DNA of 7,723 nucleotides from Bacteroidota bacterium (GTDB taxonomy: Bacteria; Bacteroidota; Bacteroidia; Flavobacteriales; Flavobacteriaceae): positions 1 through 7,723 of the forward strand of contig SMXJ01000027.1 in assembly GCA_004356305.1 (NCBI GenBank). The letters run 5' to 3'. The notes below the pieces were generated by a model. That model had not been told where the DNA came from and ran no database searches. It saw only the letters and a program-made list of their open reading frames with translations. Position 1 is the first letter of the stretch; every line of letters begins with the position of its first letter. The position numbers and the translations under genes were made by a program. This document shows positions 6,129 to 7,723 of the stretch, piece by piece.

Positions 6129-6156
6129 GTAGTTGGTTAGTTTTTTTGAATGATGC

Positions 6157-6183
6157 AGCGTCCGCCTCTCGGCGGACGCTTTT
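6157..6183 (+). terminator. Shared terminator hairpin between the lipoprotein gene and accD
   Basis: AGCGTCCGCC-TCTC-GGCGGACGCT is a perfect 10-bp stem. On the plus strand it is followed by TTT, completing a TTTT run with the last stem base. It lies 28 bases after the lipoprotein stop and begins 4 bases after the accD stop on the other strand. The minus side lacks a T run, so it mainly suits the plus-strand gene, but it may also protect the 3' end of accD mRNA. Confidence 0.75.
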
Positions 6184-6184
6184 A

Positions 6185-7051
6185 TCATGTGGTCATCTCC
6201 CGAAGCGGTCGATTTAGGATCAAGTCCAAATAGAGATTTATTTTCTGTTTTAATTCTTTTCTATGGCTTATAAAATCGAGGAATCCATGTTCTTGGACAA
6301 ATTCTGCAGTTTGAAACCCTTCAGGCAATTCCTTCCCGGTAGTATCGCGTACAACGCGTGGCCCCGCAAATCCTATCAAAGCACCCGGTTCACTTATATT
6401 GATATCGCCCAACATAGCAAAAGATGCGGTGGTTCCCCCGGTGGTTGGATCTGTACATAACGATATATAAGGGATCTTGGCTTCAGCCAGTTGTGCCAAT
6501 TTTGCACTGGTTTTTGCTAATTGCATCAAGGATAAAGCGGCTTCCATCATGCGGGCACCTCCACTTTTGGAGATTATTAAAAAAGGAATTTTCTTTTTGA
6601 GAGCATAGTCGGCTGCACGTGCAATTTTTTCTCCAACCACACTTCCCATGGAACCCCCGATAAAACTGAAATCCATACAGGCGATCACCAGATTTTCTCC
6701 CAATGATTTGCCAACTGCCGTTCGAACCGCATCTTTCAATCCTGTTTTTTCCTGAGCCGATTTTAAGCGGTCCACATATTTTTTATTGTCCTCAAAACCT
6801 AAAGGATCTTTTGAGGTTAGGTTCTTATTCAGTTCTATAAAATCATTATCATCGAAGAGAATCTCAAAATATTCTTTACTCCCAATACGAACGTGATAGC
6901 CATCTTCCGGACTCACATAAAAGTTTTTTTCCAACTCTTCCGCATCTACAATTTTACCCGTAGGCGATTTGTACCAAAGACCTTTTGGGACATCTTTTTT
7001 TTCTTCGGTAGGAGTTTGAATCCCTTTTTTTGTTCTTTTAAACCAAGCCAT
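6185..7051 (-). CDS. accD: Acetyl-CoA carboxylase carboxyltransferase subunit beta, lacking zinc-ribbon cysteines
   Basis: With AccA it moves the carboxyl group from carboxybiotin-BCCP to acetyl-CoA, making malonyl-CoA for fatty-acid synthesis in the cytosol. The 288-residue product (ATG at 7051, start MAWFKRTKKG) has the crotonase-like core: FIGGSMGSVVGEKI (130-143), ISKSGGARMMEAA (160-172), CTDPTTGGTTASFAMLGD (199-216), EPGALIGFAGPRVV (221-234) and EGFQTAEF (244-251). The N-terminal zinc ribbon is present in outline (GLWYKSPTGKI...NFYVSPEDGYHVRI), but the four cysteines expected from E. coli AccD are replaced: Ser29, Thr31 or a deletion, Ser47 and Asp50. A longer start at 7105 would overlap fbaA and adds non-homologous residues, so it was rejected. 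It follows fbaA by 22 bases, implying co-transcription. Confidence 0.95.
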   Translation of the reverse strand: MAWFKRTKKGIQTPTEEKKDVPKGLWYKSPTGKIVDAEELEKNFYVSPEDGYHVRIGSKEYFEILFDDNDFIELNKNLTSKDPLGFEDNKKYVDRLKSAQEKTGLKDAVRTAVGKSLGENLVIACMDFSFIGGSMGSVVGEKIARAADYALKKKIPFLIISKSGGARMMEAALSLMQLAKTSAKLAQLAEAKIPYISLCTDPTTGGTTASFAMLGDINISEPGALIGFAGPRVVRDTTGKELPEGFQTAEFVQEHGFLDFISHRKELKQKINLYLDLILNRPLREMTT

Positions 7052-7073
7052 ATTGCAGGGGAGTTTGTCTCGT

Positions 7074-7723
7074 TTATAAAGTATCAACGTTGTTGAGGTC
7101 TTCAAAGGCGCTGATCAATCTTGCCTTGAAGGTAAGTTCACCTTCACGCAACCATTTTCGTGGGTCGTAATATTTCTTGTTTGGAATATCCTCTCCGTTG
7201 GGATTTCCTATTTGTGTTCTTAAATAATCGATATTACCAGTCATATAATCTCGAATCCCGTCACAGAAAGCAAACTGAAGATCGGTATCGATATTCATTT
7301 TCACAACGCCGTAACCAATAGCTTCACGAATTTCTTCTAAAGTAGAACCACTACCTCCATGAAATACAAAGTCGATCGGGTTGTGGCCTGTATTGTATTT
7401 TTTCTGAACGTAATCTTGTGAATTCTTCAATATCACCGGGGTTAACTTCACATTACCGGGCTTGTATACTCCATGCACATTTCCGAAGGCCGCCGCGATG
7501 GTAAACTGATCACTTACATTCATCAGTTCTTCATAGGCAAAGGCAACTTCTTCTGGCTGTGTATATAACTTTGAGCTGTCCACATCGGTATTATCCACAC
7601 CATCTTCTTCTCCACCCGTAATTCCCAATTCTATCTCCAGGGTCATATCCATTTTGGACATTCGATCCAGATAACGTTTACAAATTTCGATGTTCTCTTC
7701 TATAGGTTCTTCACTCAGGTCTA
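7074..7723 (-). CDS. fbaA: Class II fructose-bisphosphate aldolase (3' part, truncated by the window edge)
   Basis: It cleaves fructose 1,6-bisphosphate to glyceraldehyde 3-phosphate and dihydroxyacetone phosphate, or condenses them, using Zn2+; cytosolic glycolysis/gluconeogenesis. About 216 C-terminal residues of an expected ~355 are visible, and the frame continues past the right edge. It begins DLSEEPIEENIEICKRYLDR and runs into MTLEIELGITGGEEDGVDN, then FTIAAAFGNVHGVYKPGNV (Zn-ligand His), FVFHGGSGS (second His, phosphate-binding loop), YGVVKMNIDTD and NKKYYDPRKWLREGE. These match the E. coli FbaA (class IIA) type. The Met at 7661 is internal, not a start. accD follows 22 bases after the stop. 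Confidence 0.97.
   Translation of the reverse strand, partial: DLSEEPIEENIEICKRYLDRMSKMDMTLEIELGITGGEEDGVDNTDVDSSKLYTQPEEVAFAYEELMNVSDQFTIAAAFGNVHGVYKPGNVKLTPVILKNSQDYVQKKYNTGHNPIDFVFHGGSGSTLEEIREAIGYGVVKMNIDTDLQFAFCDGIRDYMTGNIDYLRTQIGNPNGEDIPNKKYYDPRKWLREGELTFKARLISAFEDLNNVDTL

Noticed and set aside
7052..7105. Longer accD start adding 18 residues
   Set aside because: It would overlap the end of fbaA by 32 bases, and the added residues do not resemble AccD. MAWFKRTKKG is the expected N terminus.
7074..7661. Met at 7661 as the start of a short aldolase
   Set aside because: The same frame continues upstream with residues that match FbaA (EENIEICKRYLDR), so the gene is cut by the window edge rather than short.

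Overview
The window is a stretch of housekeeping chromosome from a member of the Bacteroidota, most likely a marine or environmental Flavobacteriaceae. Four things point there. The primary sigma factor is the short 287-residue form without region 1.1. Two leaders carry the Bacteroidota -7 promoter motif TAnnTTTG. The only unknown gene encodes a lipoprotein whose mature end reads C-S-K-D-D, a Bacteroidota surface-export signal. The DNA is AT-rich and most start codons lack a Shine-Dalgarno sequence. No phage, IS, tRNA, rRNA or CRISPR signal was found.

Layout: nearly everything is on the minus strand, so transcription runs from right to left. At the right edge is the 3' part of fbaA (class II fructose-bisphosphate aldolase), followed after 22 bases by accD (acetyl-CoA carboxylase carboxyltransferase beta). 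A single plus-strand gene, an uncharacterised surface lipoprotein (5292-6128), converges on accD, and the two share a strong GC-rich hairpin. Divergent from the lipoprotein is rpsO (ribosomal protein S15), followed by pnp (polynucleotide phosphorylase) after a 182-base spacer that holds an attenuator-like terminator, a CAA-rich tract and a hairpin just before the pnp start. Next come rpoD (primary sigma factor) and rpe (ribulose-phosphate 3-epimerase). The gene-free gaps on either side of rpoD are about 360 and 313 bases. At the left edge is a short minus-strand reading frame resembling the end of a type IX secretion sorting domain.

How the genes fit together: rpsO-pnp is the widespread translation/RNA-decay pair, with the spacer probably setting the S15:PNPase ratio. 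fbaA-accD joins a glycolytic/gluconeogenic enzyme with the first committed step of fatty-acid synthesis. rpoD and rpe appear to be separate units, because rpoD has its own terminator and rpe its own -7 motif.

I do not see a new multi-gene system here. The items most worth a second look are the AccD protein that has lost all four zinc-ribbon cysteines, the lipoprotein with two similar cysteine-containing repeats, and the structured leaders of pnp, rpsO and rpoD.
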